DNA of 64,000 nucleotides from Isoetes taiwanensis (GCA_021234155.1 JAJEKV010000042.1:857864-921863), one strand, 5' to 3'; shown: positions 10,479 through 23,323, numbered from the stretch's first letter. Program-made: numbers and translations. Notes: generated from the letters alone by a model not told the origin.

Positions 10479-13400
10479 TGTCATTGAGCAAACGAAATTT
10501 TAGGCTTTGAAGCTTTCAATTACTGAATCAAAGCACAAAACAAACACTGTATATATAGAACTAACACGGTTTTAGGTGGAACGTTGCTTGGAAAAACTGT
10601 AGTTTAACATGCATTTGCTCCTCTTATCTTAATATGGCCAATGTTGGTCTTTCCTGCACCCCTAATAGTGATGAGATCTTTGAAATGGTGACACAACTAC
10701 GTAGAAACAATATATTTGCACTTGAAATGAAAACTTGAATGTGAAAACAAACCTAAGTTATCTTTGCTTTTATCTCTTCAACACAATCATAGAAACTATG
10801 AAAGATGTAATTCCTATTGCAACTTTCCACTTGGGTTGTTTTTGCTAGCAAGGTACAGAATAATAATCCACCATAGAGAAGAAGAGCTCAATGGACATCA
10901 TTTACTACCATGTTTCATGGCAATACTTAAATAATTTTTCTTTGCTCTGAGTTGCAAAGAAGTGTGGCAGTCTCATATAAGGAGTCTTTTCTGCATGAAG
11001 TTATCAATTGTGAAGCTGTCAGTGTCTTTTCTATCACATGAATGCTCAAGCATTTACTAGAGAAGCCAAAAGGGCAATGCAAAATGCAATAAGAAAATGA
11101 AAGCCACCACATTGCGAATTGCACGTGGAGTCTTGATTTTCACATTTATACAGCCTCAAGAAGAAACACAGTTAATTGATCCTAGTTATGACTAACTTGG
11201 GCACTGAAATTTAGAGCCTTTACAACTTTAACAGACTTGCATTGGAGATACAAACAATTAAAGCAATAATACTCTAGCAGTGGATGGCTCTAGTAGTGGG
11301 AGCTCTATAGGGAAATGGAGAAGAAGCATAGTCAATGCCTTAATGTCCCATATGCTCTACATCTTTCTTGCACAAAAGGAGAAATAAAAGAAGACTCCTC
11401 TTAAATAGAGGTACTACCAGTTCATTAAGAAAGTGGAGGAGAAGCACAGTCAATGGTGTAATGTCCTCTCTGCTCCACATCTTGTAGGTACCTCCAAAAC
11501 ACTACATAGAAACAAACATTCATCCATTAGGAACAAAATCTCTGACCAGGCAATAGCATAGTATACTCCAGACTTTAAAGCATAGTAGCTCTAAGAGATA
11601 ATCAGAAAGGTTGGATGAAAAGAAATTTAGAAAAGACATTACCTACATGTCTCCTTGGGAGCTAATGATTTCATGTCCTTTTGTCAGCGCAGCATTGAAA
11701 TAGCAGCCGATGACGTCTGTATTGCAGCCAGTCGATGAAGCCATGTGCATTTGCAGAACCAACACATAATGCAAAGTTGGGCTTTTCAATTTGTTGTTGT
11801 GAAGATCTTAACGTAGCATTGCAGCCCAAATTATATTAAACATCAAGTGTAAAAGTAAAGATGAGACAGATACTTCTTTACCTCCAACAAAATATATTTC
11901 ACCAGACTTGGCGATATCAACCTACTACAAAATGAGTAGATATTGTTGGCTCAAACAAAAAGATATCAAATATCAAACTCTAGCTCCATCTAGCAAGAAA
12001 TGAAATGCTAATTTTCACATGCAAAAGAATACCTACTTTGCAAGAAGAGAGTTTGCTGCATTTCATAACTCTGCATAAAAAGGAAGGCATGACTCCAGCA
12101 GTGTATATGAAGCTCTAAGATTTGGCAGAAGAATCTCCAATATATGACGACCAAGGTTCGAAATTGGGGGAATTCGACCCTTAAAAATCCGACCATTCCA
12201 AAAAATTCCCGATAGCCAAAAAATACTCCCGGCGTTTTTTCAGGTTGTTTTCGTAGAAATTTCTAAGGATTTTCGGGAAAGTACACTATAATTTCATGTA
12301 TTTCCGGCAGCCTTAAATGTAAACAGGCATTTTTAATGGTTAGGGGGAATTCTAATTTCGAACCCTGATGACGACATTTCCGTTGCTGGAATCCTATATT
12401 ATAATGTATGCCAATCTATGTCAGACGGATTTCCAAAGTAGAAGCTGCAAGAAGCTGCAATAATATGGCGTTGCAAGAGAAAGGATTTGGTTTCACAACC
12501 TAGAATCATGCAGAGTTCCACCAGAGCAACAGAGCAAAACAGATTTTGAGCTATGGGCAGATTTAAATTGCTTCTGCATAAACATGAGCATACGACGAAT
12601 TAAAATCTATTAAACAAAACTTTAGAAAAGAATGAGAAACTGCTCCAAAATAATGTGTTTCAAAAGATAACATTTTTAAAAGAAGGGGCTTCATAGGAAG
12701 AAACTAAACATATCTAAAATGATGTGTTCCAGAGCAAAAATACTTCACCAAAAACATGATAAGCAGTGCAAAATGACATGCTTGAGATTAAGAACTACAT
12801 AAAAATGCTAAAAAATGCCAGAGGGGACGTGTTACCTCTTTTTCAGCAGAGGTCTTTTTGCTGCCAGTCTAGCCTTCCAACAAAAATATCAACAGTAGTC
12901 ACAATGAAGTATTAACAATTCTAGAAACCTACTTCATTCTGGATCCTTAGTGCCATGCTCTTGCATCCATCCATTCATTTGAGAAAGCTGTGAAAGAAAA
13001 GGCTATTAGGCATCACTGCATGATGAGCTTCAGAAACCTGGGCAAAAAATGAAATGACGCGTGAAAATAATGCAATGTGTACATTTAGCTAATATCTTGA
13101 ACCATGGTACGAATGGTTCTAGCACTGCCACTACGAAAGAACATTATAGTTCTATTATTTTACTCCGCTTTAAAATGTATAGAAGTGCATAAGCTATTTG
13201 AATGATGAATATACGAATTAAAGAATGCCTTCCAGCAAAGTAGAAATATACCTCAAATATGGACTCAAACAGCATCCTGTAGACAATCGAATCTGGTTAC
13301 AATCACTCTACGTTAAGCAAAAACATAAAGAATAGAAGGAAAGCAAACACTTGCATATCACACGACCTTGGATCCATTGGACTTCTGCAAAGAAGAATAT

Positions 13401-13694
13401 ATTCTATCAGAAAGATTCTTGCGTAAGAACTTGAAATTCCTCAGCCTGGTGCATAGAAGCAGCACCATGTTTGAAGAACGCGAAGCTGGAGAATGGCGAG
13501 AAAAAAAAACAAACTCTTGAGGACACTTCAAAAAATTGCAAGCAGCTTTGTGGTTTCTCGCTTCCTTCTGAATCGAGAGTTCTCCTCGTCCTTTTTTCTG
13601 ATACGAAATATAAGGAGGCGGAGTGAAAAGTGCATCGGATTCAAAAACTGGCACCCAACTCGCATTCCGCAAAAAAGACCCGCAAGCGGCAGAG
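10479..13694. other. non-coding DNA with possible minus-strand exon remnants
   Basis: Two short minus-strand stretches look protein-like: about 11670-11780 (containing GCYFNAALTKGHEIISSQGD) and about 12940-12990 (LSQMNGWMQEHGTKDPE after a CAG acceptor). Neither matches a family I know, and no full gene could be assembled. Confidence 0.3.
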
Positions 13695-13728
13695 GGAACG
13701 CCGTATGCGTCTGCACATGCGGCGTTCC
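13695..13728. repeat. short inverted repeat
   Basis: GGAACGCCGTATG (13695-13707) pairs with CATGCGGCGTTCC (13716-13728) with one mismatch around an 8-base loop. It sits in a locally GC-rich patch. Confidence 0.6.
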
Positions 13729-15672
13729 GGGCACGGTTACCAACACCCTCCCATTTTAATAAAGAAGATGCTTTTGATGCAGCTGTTAGTGGTGCTATTG
13801 TAAAGGTACTTGATATGAGCTTGCTAGGTTTGTATATCTACAAAGACAAGTTATTAATTGAAGGTATATGTTTCATCCTTTTGAATATCTATAAGTCTAT
13901 GTCTATACCATTTTAGCCTTGCTAGTATTAGTGGTGCTTGATAAAGCATATAGAGTTCTCAAAAAGACCTCATATATGTCATGGGTGAACCTCTTGCAAC
14001 AACAATATTCCTCAATTTAACAGCAATAAGTACTGTCCTCTTGCAACAACATTCCCCAATATAACAACAATAGGTATTGTCAAATATTTTTCACTTCACA
14101 ATATGGAGAAATCACGATTACAATTTGAGTTTTTCTATAAGGTCTTAGAATTTTGGAGTGGAGGCAAGCATGGCACATTTCGAATATAGAAATTTTTGAA
14201 CTATATAGTGGTACTCTCGACAACAAAAATGAAGAGAAACCAAATTCAAATGAATGAATGAATCCACAAGAATGAATGCTTCCGGAAGAAGGCTTGAGCG
14301 GCGCAGCCTGTGAACAGGTGGAGGAACATCTATGGCATTTAAAATGAGTGGAATAATGTAGTAATTCGCACCAACTGTGCATTACATTTGAGTAAAGAAG
14401 GCAGGACTGCAAAGCCAGCTGCTGCAAATACCCCTAGAACACATATAATAGAGATTACAAATAAAATAGCTGCACAGAACAAGCTGAAGACTGCACAGAA
14501 CAAGCTGAAGGAAGGCTACCATGTCAAGGTTGCACCAAGAATGGGAGAGAAAGGATGCACACTGAATTCCGAGAGCGCAAGCTCCCAAAACAAAGGCAAA
14601 TTGGAATTGTATTCAATGTTATCAATACATGACGTACAATGATATAAACACAACGGTGATACTAAGAATAGTATTAGCCGTTCACCCACCGCCCACTAAT
14701 AACAGCCGTTACTTAGTTAGGTCGGTGCTCAATGCTGATAAGGTGCTTTATGTGCTGAGTGATGTAAGTGCTGTAAGTGCTGATATATCACGTCTAGCAG
14801 CAAGATGGTGATCTCGATATCATATATCTCGACAATGAGGAATGCCCAATAAATACTTCTGGTTGTGCCTTTTCTGCTCCATTTTATGCTCCAATCTGCT
14901 TGATCCAGAATCCATTTTTCTGTCCTGAGCTGGGCCGATTTCTGAACCCTTTGTATCTGTAATTCATCTTGGATTTGAATTTTGAGCTTTTCTTTTGTAT
15001 CTGCTATTCATCTTGGATTTAATTTTTTGTAAAAGCTCAAAAACCTGAAGCAAGAGGCCTCTTAATAGCACTTGGAGCTTTCATCCCTTGGGTTCAAATT
15101 CCACATTGATACTGCAGGCAGAGTACAACAGAGTTGAATCCTTCTCCAGTTTCATTTTTGTTTTTGGTAGATAACGCAATGGAATAAAATAAACGAGATC
15201 AATTGTGCTACATTGTTTTTAACCTTAACCATTAATTCAATTGTTTTGAACCTTAACCATTTAATCTAACGTTAAAACTTAGATTGCAATCTAGTAGTAT
15301 ATATGAATGAGAATGGAGATAACATGGCATATTATGCTTTATGGACTTGTTTGGGTTCGATTCCCAAAAAGGCTTTCTTTTTTTTCACAATAAAAACTAG
15401 TCAAAAGCACGTTTGATTACTTTGCATAGCAAATCGTAGGATGTGGTATGAGTAAGGACAAGAACTATCACAAGAATGCATGGAAAGATAAGAGCTATCT
15501 CATTGCTATCTCAAACAGGCAAATTAAAACAATATTAAACGATTGAAAGGAATTTGAAAAGGTCAATTTTCTTTGAACTTATTCGCAATAGTGTTCAGTA
15601 AAAATAAACAAAAAGAACCTGCACCAAAGCCTGATAAGTGTATATATAATAGCTGTACGTAACAAGGTAACA
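13729..15672. other. intergenic DNA without a recognised gene
   Basis: Includes two near copies of TGCACAGAACAAGCTGAAG close to 14470-14510 and a box-B-like GGTTCGATTCC at 15354 without a box A. No coding region supported. Confidence 0.5.
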
Positions 15673-16072
15673 TCAACGGTCTATGCTCTTGGCTTTGTGG
15701 TTTACAGGCAGAAGTTTAAGATGCGGCTGCTTGGAAACATTGGCCATCTTGCAACAAAGATCTTTGAAGTTGCACCATCTTTCTATATTGTGGAGTTCTG
15801 AAAGGCATGAAAAGAGTATGTGGAGTATAGGTCCTTCTACGAGAAGTTGTCTCAATGTCTCAATGACATATTCTTCAGGTTGCATTTTTTGAAAGCATTT
15901 CCATGAATCCTTACTGCATCCATTCTCAACATATCCAAAAACTAATGTGTTCCAAGTCACAACACTATGAACTGATAGCTTGTCTAATACATGTTGTGCC
16001 TCTAGAAGTGAGCCACATTTGGCATACATATCAACTAGAGTGCTATCCGTGAAAGGACCACCTTTCAAACCC
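15673..16072 (-). pseudogene. PPR protein fragment
   Basis: The minus-strand frame contains LVDMYAKCGSLLEAQHV and VVTWNTLVFGYVENG, about two consecutive PLS-type pentatricopeptide repeats, then KCFQKMQPEE. After roughly 70 residues the repeat pattern is lost. Full PPR proteins bind organellar RNA through many tandem 31-36-residue repeats; two repeats are not enough. There is no ATG at the start and upstream repeats are missing, so this is a remnant. An intact relative lies at 42475-44055. Confidence 0.7.
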
Positions 16073-16142
16073 AATCTTCACAGTAGAACATTACCCAATC
16101 TTTGTTATTTCTTCTATATGAGTTAAAATGGACGTTAAAATT

Positions 16143-16196
16143 TCTATCTATCTATCCATCCATCCATCCATCCATCCATCCATCCATCCATCCATC
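16143..16196. repeat. tetranucleotide microsatellite (CTAT)n(CATC)n
   Basis: Three CTAT units run into eleven CATC units. Confidence 0.95.
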
Positions 16197-16867
16197 TGCA
16201 GGAATAGTAAAAGCATTATAATCTCAAACTGGGCACGTAAGAGCAAAGATAAGTTATTTATATAAAGCTATACTTATCTAAAAAGCTATCGTCTATGAGA
16301 AAGCCCAAAAATGTTGGAAATAATACATATTCAGTGCATAAATTTAGCCCTTGCAAAACTAAAACATCAGAGAAGGATTTGTTTGAGATAGATAACAGGT
16401 CACTCTGAGTCACTCAAGATTCTAAAGCTTTATATTTACCATAAATTTGGAGTCATCGGAGAATGCCCCAAAAGCATCTTTGTTACATGTTGAACGGTGT
16501 CACATGGCAACACACTTTCTAATGGCATTAAGCTTAGATGCAAAGAGGGTATGACATTGTAACCAGTTAAACTGAGGAAATAACCTAGCAACTTAATCTA
16601 AAATTTTGATTGAAACGGAAACTTCTAGAATCTCTGTGTCATAGATAAAGGTATCTGATGAATGGGTTGAACTAGAAGATGCATTGTAGAGACATCATAA
16701 ACAATCTAATCCAAACATTAACCAAACATCCACAGTGGTTGACACTCACATGCTTAATCCATGTGAAAACTTTTCAACTTTTCAACTTTCCTGATGTGTC
16801 TATAGTCCACAACAAGATTGTAGCATTTGTAGACCACAGAAACGATATCATAATCATAATATATATA
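16197..16867. other. intergenic DNA without a recognised feature
   Basis: AT-rich; no coding or mobile-element signature seen. Confidence 0.5.
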
Positions 16868-17590
16868 TAATTACTTTGGATGCCCCCATGGAATAGATAT
16901 CTATATTTCAAATCGATCTAGGCCGTTCGTTTGAAAATAGGTGGGGTGGCGAACATATAGCCATTGGATCTCCATGGGGGGCATGCATGGGGGCATGCAC
17001 CACATCCCGGGAGAAGAAATCCTAGCCCTTAAATTTTGTGAGGAAGCTGCAAGGAAGGTGCCAAAAAGTGGATTTGGTGCAGCAGATTGTAACCGTTAGA
17101 TCAAAGGGTGAGGATAAATCCTAGCCCTTAACTTTTTATATTAAATTGATATCATAATACATATAAAATTACTTGGATGTACCCCCGTCATATAGATTGT
17201 CTATATACTCAAATGAATCTAGGCCATTTATTGGAAAGGCTGCGAGGTGGCGAAGTTACAGCCGTTGGATATCCATGGGGTCATGCATGGGGACATGTCC
17301 CACATCTCATTACCGTTGGATGGGGGCAGGTGATATCTTAGCCGTCAAATGTTGCTGGAGGGTGATTTAATGGGACATGAAATCTTGACCCTTGAAATTG
17401 GGGCATGTATTCTTGGCCGTTAATTAAAAAGCAAAGATGACCCAACTTTTACTGGTATTTGACGGGTGGCATCCCTAATTAACTCTATATAATAAAATAG
17501 GACAAATCTAGGCCATTCACTTTTGAGGAATAGAGGTGGCGTAATTTAAGCCTTCAGATCTCCAGGGGTTCAATTAATGTCTCTGATGAG
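16868..17590. repeat. three diverged copies of a ~300-bp unit
   Basis: The phrases ATTACTT(T)GGATG, ATCTAGGCC(G/A)TT, GAGGTGGCG, GCC(A/G)TTGGAT and CATGCATGGGG recur in order near 16870-17030, 17167-17350 and (partly) 17500-17590. Part of the unit (GTGGATTTGGTG...AAATCCTA, near 17067-17155) is found again at about 27875-27965, so this is a dispersed repeat family. Coding content is absent. Confidence 0.65.
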
Positions 17591-17963
17591 GTAACGTTTT
17601 GCCTTTTTTTTAGCACGCCAGCCTAACCAAGCGTGCAACCCTCCTTGCAATTCTAGGCTATCCACGTAGCATGTCCACCTCATAAAAAACTGATGTGGCA
17701 ATAGTTTCGCCGTCAGATTTTGTTCTTTAAAGATCTACGGCCAAGAAAATTAGAAAATAGGTAAAAAAGCACGGAGATGGAAAAGGGCACGAATAACTGC
17801 TCGTTATTTTATTTTGCCTCCGCGACACAGGTCCTCCTCCAAGTTCCATCAGGCGCTCGCGATCTTCGGACCTCCCTTGAACTGGTGCAAAGGTAAGGTT
17901 TTTAGTCCTGATTTTCATTATCCTTCATGATTTATTCGTTTTTCTGACCTGTTAGATGGCATC
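17591..17963 (+). other. possible promoter and 5' UTR with a small intron
   Basis: A GC-richer stretch ends in GCAAAG|GTAAGG at 17891 and an acceptor-like CTGTTAG precedes an ATG near 17956. This would be a 5' UTR exon and a roughly 60-base intron in front of the short frames at 17956 and 17964. Inferred only from splice-like sequence. Confidence 0.25.
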
Positions 17964-18161
17964 ATGGGCTGCCAAACCAAGAATGTCGGCTCAGGCATCC
18001 CACGCACATCACTTAAGAGCATTGACAATAATCATCTCGTTCGCATTTGTGCCTTTTCCGAAAGTTCAATGGCATCATCTGAAATCTTTGCAGTCCACAT
18101 TGTTGAAGGGCCCTTCAACATTCCGGAACTTCTGCATCCTCCAGCTCTGAAGCAGGAATGA
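17964..18161 (+). CDS. hypothetical short ORF, 65 aa
   Basis: This frame codes for 65 residues with a balanced, non-repetitive composition (for example VRICAFSESSMASSEIF) and ends at a TGA. An overlapping ATG at 17956 opens another 64-residue frame, so the true frame is uncertain. I recognise no family. It may be one exon of a larger broken gene, because splice-like signals flank it. Confidence 0.2.
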   Translation: MGCQTKNVGSGIPRTSLKSIDNNHLVRICAFSESSMASSEIFAVHIVEGPFNIPELLHPPALKQE

Positions 18162-19089
18162 AATCTGTTGAAGCAAAGCAGTGAAGAATATGCGAGCAGA
18201 ATTTGGTGACATGGACATTTAACTCAGAAGAAGCTTACTTGTAATAAGCAGGTATTATCTGCAATCTTTGTTATATCTTCCTATTGATCTATCTGTCTCT
18301 GTCTCTGGTCCTATTTTATTGGCCTTCCACTCCTCCAGCACAACTGAAAGTTTGTAAAAAGCGGACCTGAAAGAGGCAAATGCGTTTGATAGATGTCAAA
18401 ACTAGAGGAATGGGAGCAATGATGGTTTGATTCTTCTTAGATTTCTATTCCAATTACACTTAGATGCTGCCTTGTGTCTAAACCGTGAACTCAAGTCTCA
18501 TGTTTCCAATCCTCCGAAGGAACTTGAAGCTTACATGTTCTTACTAACTTACAAAAGCATCGTTGCCCTTCGTTGCATACTTATAGTTTACTTTGAATTC
18601 TTCCATGGTTTCTCACCTTGTATAGTGTCTCCTACTGTTCAAAGTTTACATCTGTATTATTCGTCTCATAGCTTCTAGTGTTCTTCCCTAAATTTGAATA
18701 AATTCATCCGTCCATCATTCCTTCTAGTGTTCCTTGAAACCGGCATGCTCACCTTAAAGCCATATATAAAATGATTACATGCATCTCATAGTGATGTCTC
18801 CCCTACATGAAGTTGCATGGTTAATTTTCCTTTGGCTTCATTCACTGATTGGTGGTCCTACTTATCAATATTGTTACTCTCTAAAAATGCAATATAATCT
18901 TGGTTTGCATTACATTGTCCACTGTGTCTCACATGGGTTCATATTCACACCTGTAGCTCTTTTTCTAAGCATCCGTATATGTTTGGTTGCTTTGTTCTTC
19001 AAGATCTCAGGATTTGAGATCATGTTTCTTACTCTTTTTTGGTTTTATAACTTGATTTTTTGTTCTTTTTATTTTCCATGTCATCATAG
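18162..19089. other. T-rich, intron-like DNA
   Basis: Long T-rich frames with hydrophobic translations, typical of intron sequence read through. It leads directly into the UFL1-like exon at 19090. Confidence 0.45.
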
Positions 19090-19990
19090 GTGCATGGAAA
19101 GCTTGAAGGGGGTCAACTTTATACCCCAGCATATGTTGCTCGCATCAAGTCAAGTCTACGTGGAGCTATAAAGAGTTGACAATTCCAACTTCCATACATG
19201 CTATCACGGAATACTTTGCAATCTCAACTTGGAGATGATGAAGCACTTGTGACCGGTGGTTTTAATGATGGCGGTATCCTCCGTGTCTTTGTTTTGAATG
19301 ACCTTGTTAAAGAAGGAGTCATTAAAGGAACATTGCGTGGAGGTGGAACTACATGGACACCTTTGGTGAGCATGTATATAACAGATGTGTCTTAGAATGA
19401 TCTTGTGAGTTTCATTTTCTGTTCGTGTATTTGCGCATTCTCAAACGTGCAAGCGTGGAGGGCTTCTTTTCTCAGGTCAATGATGTGAAAATACAAATTG
19501 CATTTATTTTTGAAACATGGGGGCATCTTGAGATGGCATATGGTTTTTATCTTGAATCGCTATATAAGCTATGATACTTTTGAAAAAAGCTTGCTGTTCC
19601 ACAACCAAAATACTACCTAGAGGTGTGTATTATTTGTTAATCCTAGAGCTAACAAAGTCTTGGTAAAAAATAAGAATAGTTTAATTCTATCGATATGCAT
19701 CGTTATCGGTGGAAGTACAAAGATGGCCTTGCAATCGAGGCGGTTTTTGCACATCTTCTTTCATTGGCTTGGTCGATTCAAATTGCAGATGAAGCCATAA
19801 GTGGAGACAGCTGGTAGGTGTAGGTTTACTTTCTTTTGGATTATCATGGGTAATTAAAGCATTTCCTCCTGCAGTTCTTACACTTTTAATTTCCAGGTTT
19901 GATGCAGTTGATGTTGTACCATCTTCATTTGGAGTCTCTGATGTCAAAATATTGCTATCATTGTGCCCTTCTGTGCAACATGCCTTGAAG
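19090..19990 (+). pseudogene. UFL1: UFL1-like (UFM1 E3 ligase) fragment, three exons
   Basis: UFL1 is the E3 ligase that attaches the ubiquitin-like modifier UFM1, mainly at the endoplasmic reticulum. Exon A (19090-19365, AG...GTGAG) encodes LEGGQLYTPAYVARIKSSLR and, after a frameshift and a stop, LVKEGVIKGTLRGGGTTWTP. Exon B (about 19680-19813) encodes YKDGLAIEAVFAH then ADEAISGDSW. Exon C (19897-19990) encodes FDAVDVVPSSFGVSDVK and LCPSVQHALK. These follow the plant UFL1 order. B and C join in phase across a canonical intron, so this is a DNA-level copy and not a retrocopy. In exon B about ten residues read correctly only in another frame, as if two small indels compensate. The N-terminal half is not seen. 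Identification is from memory of the family. Confidence 0.72.
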
Positions 19991-21299
19991 GTAAGTTCAA
20001 ATAGCAGAACATCATTTGGAAACTAAACTGTATTGAAGCTAAAATGGTCCTTGCACTCTCTCCCTTTAGCTCAGTGAGATAGCCCAGTCCTGGCATTTCC
20101 ATTTTGAAACCATATACAATGTGCTATGTGATAGTGAAGATGTAAAGTGTATCCAGTACAATTGCTCATGAACGGTGCAAACTTGGATATCTAGATGTTT
20201 AGTGGCAAAGTGCTGCTCATCTTTGTTAAGCTTGATAGCATCACAATGCAGTCCAGCTGCTATAACATTTAGTTGTTTTAGCCCTTCAAGCTATAAAATA
20301 AGAAAAGCATTTCTTAAGTTGTTTAGAATAACCTTAATCTCAGCTTCTGTAATGCTCAAGCTTACTGCAGCTAGTTTCTTTGAAGCCCAGCAATAATGTC
20401 TCTCTTCCTGCTACAGACATAATTTTTTGCAGAAATTGCATTCAGTAAGGATTTGCTTTTAAGAAAGGTACATTTATCAGTAAAAGACTTCAGGTTTTCA
20501 ATGTATTGAAAATAGAGAAAACATACAAAACAGAGACGCTTCCTCCCTAAGCTTCCCAACTGGATAATCAACTATACCCATGACTATGGCTTATAAAGGT
20601 TTGCCATGTCAGCAACAAGCGTGTATACTAGATGCTTGCTATTTGATCTGATTTGTCATAGCGCAATATATCATAGCCGCAGAACAGAGATCTCTAGATC
20701 CTGATAATGGGAAAAGTAAGCTTAAACTATGCTATTCTTTGTTTGATGATAGAAAATGGAGGAACCATTTCATTTTATATTTTAAAGGAATAGATAAGGT
20801 GCTATTGGTCTGCTATCACACTATTTTTAAACTGAAGTGCAAGAGAACTGTGAAGCAAAAAGTGCATTTATTTTTTATGCTTGGATCATGTTTTTTATGC
20901 TTGGAGAAGTATAAGTATGCAGAATTATGCCTATGAGAAATTGGCACAAAACTTGAGTATGGCATCAATTGTTTTTCTCATCTGGAAGCTAACTTCCATA
21001 TGACTTTCAAGTCCTCAAAAATCTTCTCATTCTGGCATGCATTAAAATATTATGACGATTCTTGACTATTGGTTCTCCAACAACAGGTTTACGGCGTCTA
21101 CAAGGGATATTTGACATATACCAAAGTATGCCCAATCTGCGCAAGCTCATGCAGTTGAATCCCTTATGTCCAACAATGAACAAATGTTTATTAAACAAAG
21201 ACCCTATCGACATACTCTTGCAACCTTCACAATAGATTTTAATAGAACATTGTTGTATAAGGCTAAGTGGCTTGTTGGCACCCAACATATGTATCTATT
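19991..21299. other. intergenic or intronic DNA
   Basis: No further UFL1-like exon was found here with confidence. The frames are AT-rich and unlike known proteins. Confidence 0.4.
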
Positions 21300-21585
21300 A
21301 TAAAAATGCAAGTCGATCAGAACTAAAGTGTTGTTTGTGTTTACTCTGCCGCCCTTGACCATTCCAATGAGGCCAATATTTCTTGGTCGCCTTTTGTCCC
21401 GTAAATAATGATTTGCAATTGCACCCTTTAAAGGAAAATATAAGAATGATAACAAAATGGAATTGCACCCTTGAAAGGCAAATATTAGAACGATAACAAA
21501 AGCTAGTTGGGGTTGTGAGCTTTCGATCCCCAGACCTCTTGCATCCACGCATGCACGCAACCGCTCGTCCATGAGCTATCACCCC
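21300..21585 (-). mobile_element. tRNA-derived SINE, minus strand
   Basis: On the minus strand a box A (GGTGATAGCTCATGGACGAG, around 21565-21583) and a box-B-like GGGATCGAAAGCTC (21517-21530) form a tRNA-like head. The body continues to about 21300 and contains two tandem 44-bp units. Confidence 0.6.
21417..21504. repeat. 44-bp tandem duplication
   Basis: Two adjacent 44-base units (21417-21460 and 21461-21504), each starting AATTGCACCCTT and containing GATAACAAAA, differ at a handful of positions. They lie in the SINE body. Confidence 0.85.
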
Positions 21586-22753
21586 TAATTGATATGCATA
21601 TATTTTTGTTTATTTTGATACCCAATTTTTTCCATACTTGAGATTTCAAATTTTTACACCTATATCTATATGTAGAGACTACAAATTTAATTGAATCCTA
21701 AGCTTCAAACTAATGTTGTAGAAAATGAGCATATTTGTGTGTAGCTACATGCTCCAAGTTCTGGAGCTTTCGTCATCTAGACCAACTACATACTCTGCAA
21801 TATGATTAAACCCATCCATACCAACTATAAACCCTCCAATATCTCTCAACCATCTTCATCTTATTTAGGCAATAAACGATATATAGGGCCCAAGGATTTC
21901 TTGTAGGTTCGTAACATTCCAGCTGAAGATTTTGCATCGTATCCATGTTTGCATCCAAATTTAATGAAGTCAATATCCTGCCTTGTAGATGTATCCTGCC
22001 TTTTTAAATCAAAAGCATTTCTACACGTTGTAATTGGAAAGCAATGCAGCACTATTTACTAATAAATTACACAATTATGCTGGGCTAACTATGTTTTCAA
22101 TCCTCTTTAGCTTTCAAAATGTTTACACCAAACCATACAAACATAATTCAATTACTCTTTCCTATTCAAATACCTTGCCCTAGTTTTCATGCGCCTTTAT
22201 TTTCTATGGCCTCTGGCGTGCCTTTTTGCTATTTTTTTTTTTTGTTGACGTGGCGAAAATAGAAATCAGTAAGTTCCTCGGCATTATTCTTCCCGCTTTT
22301 CCAGCCGGATTCGCTCGAGCCGGATTCTTCAACATGTGTAATGCCTGTCCAAGGACATCTCCAAGGACATATCTTGGTTGCTTGAATCAGAAAGCAAGGT
22401 CGAAGATGAGGTTCGTATCTTCGTACATGATCTTTAGTGGCGTGGTTTGCATCTTACCTCGTTCGTTGGTGCTTTACTCTACAATGGCAGTTCTGGGTTT
22501 TGCTTAGGAACCGCTTTACTCTACAATGGCGGTGGATTTGATCGGATTCCCCTTCAGCTGGCTTTCGAGCTTGCATGCTCAATACTGCATTCCGTAGTAC
22601 TGTATAAATGCCTTTGCTCAGGTGAATCGCACAGGTAATGCATGTTTTAAATTGAGGTGATCTTACAAATTATCGAGCTATTTGGCGACACTTGATAACC
22701 TAACTGCAATATACTAAATTGCTGTTTACTGATTGTATTTGTCCTGAATGTAG
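21586..22753. other. intergenic DNA
   Basis: Contains a run of T near 22230 followed by a moderately GC stretch whose frames (22226-22640) I do not recognise. No supported feature. Confidence 0.4.
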
Positions 22754-22917
22754 GAGATGCATTTGGCAAGGATTATTACAATGAACCTGTATTTGGGTGG
22801 CAAAAAAGTGGCAAAGGGTCAAAATCAAAGAGAAAACGGGGTTCTTCTGAAATCAAGGATAGAATGATATCTTTTGAGAGCATTCAGTGTGAAGGTGAGC
22901 TGCCAAGCTTCGTAGAG
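22754..22917 (+). CDS. unidentified exon with a basic Lys/Ser stretch
   Basis: A fully open 164-base stretch is bounded by TGTAG| and |GTAAGG splice sites. It encodes DAFGKDYYNEPVFGW, a basic segment KSGKGSKSKRKRGSSEIKD and RMISFESIQCEGELPSFVE. The first codon is split with a missing upstream exon. It lies about 2.8 kb downstream of the UFL1-like exons on the same strand; UFL1 proteins have a basic linker at this relative position, so it could belong to the same gene, but the match is too weak to claim. Coding quality is good. Confidence 0.5.
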
Positions 22918-23323
22918 GTAAGGAATTTTCAAAGTTAGCGTCCTGCATAAAGGTGACAATCTTATTATGTTTTCAAGTCACATATTCTGTTGAGTTCTGA
23001 ATTATTGCTTAATCTTGCCGAGAACATGTGAAAAAGACCTGTTTGTCCTTCAAAAACAGGCCAATAGCATATTGGAGGGGTTTTCTTTTGTTAGCAGCCC
23101 ATTAGTTTGTTGAGTACCGTTTTCCAAAAATCCTGGAGCATTGAATATTCAAGTCCAAATCATATTGTATAGCTTTTATTGATCTAGGAGTTAATGTGGG
23201 GATGGGTTTGAGAAATAAAATGCTTTTAAAAAATCTATTCGCTCTACAATTGCTACTTCAGAGGTTCTATGTTCTACTTAATATAATGATATATAGCTAT
23301 AGCTTTTTCAATTACGTGTGCAG

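Noticed and set aside
13358-13916. Overlapping frames on both strands
   Set aside because: No family resemblance. The region is locally GC-rich and lacks stops in several frames at once.
15354-15364. Perfect box B (GGTTCGATTCC) suggesting a tRNA
   Set aside because: No box A at the right distance and no acceptor-stem pairing.
18427-19171. Membrane-protein-like frames before the UFL1 exon
   Set aside because: T-rich sequence gives hydrophobic translations; this looks like intron or intergenic DNA.
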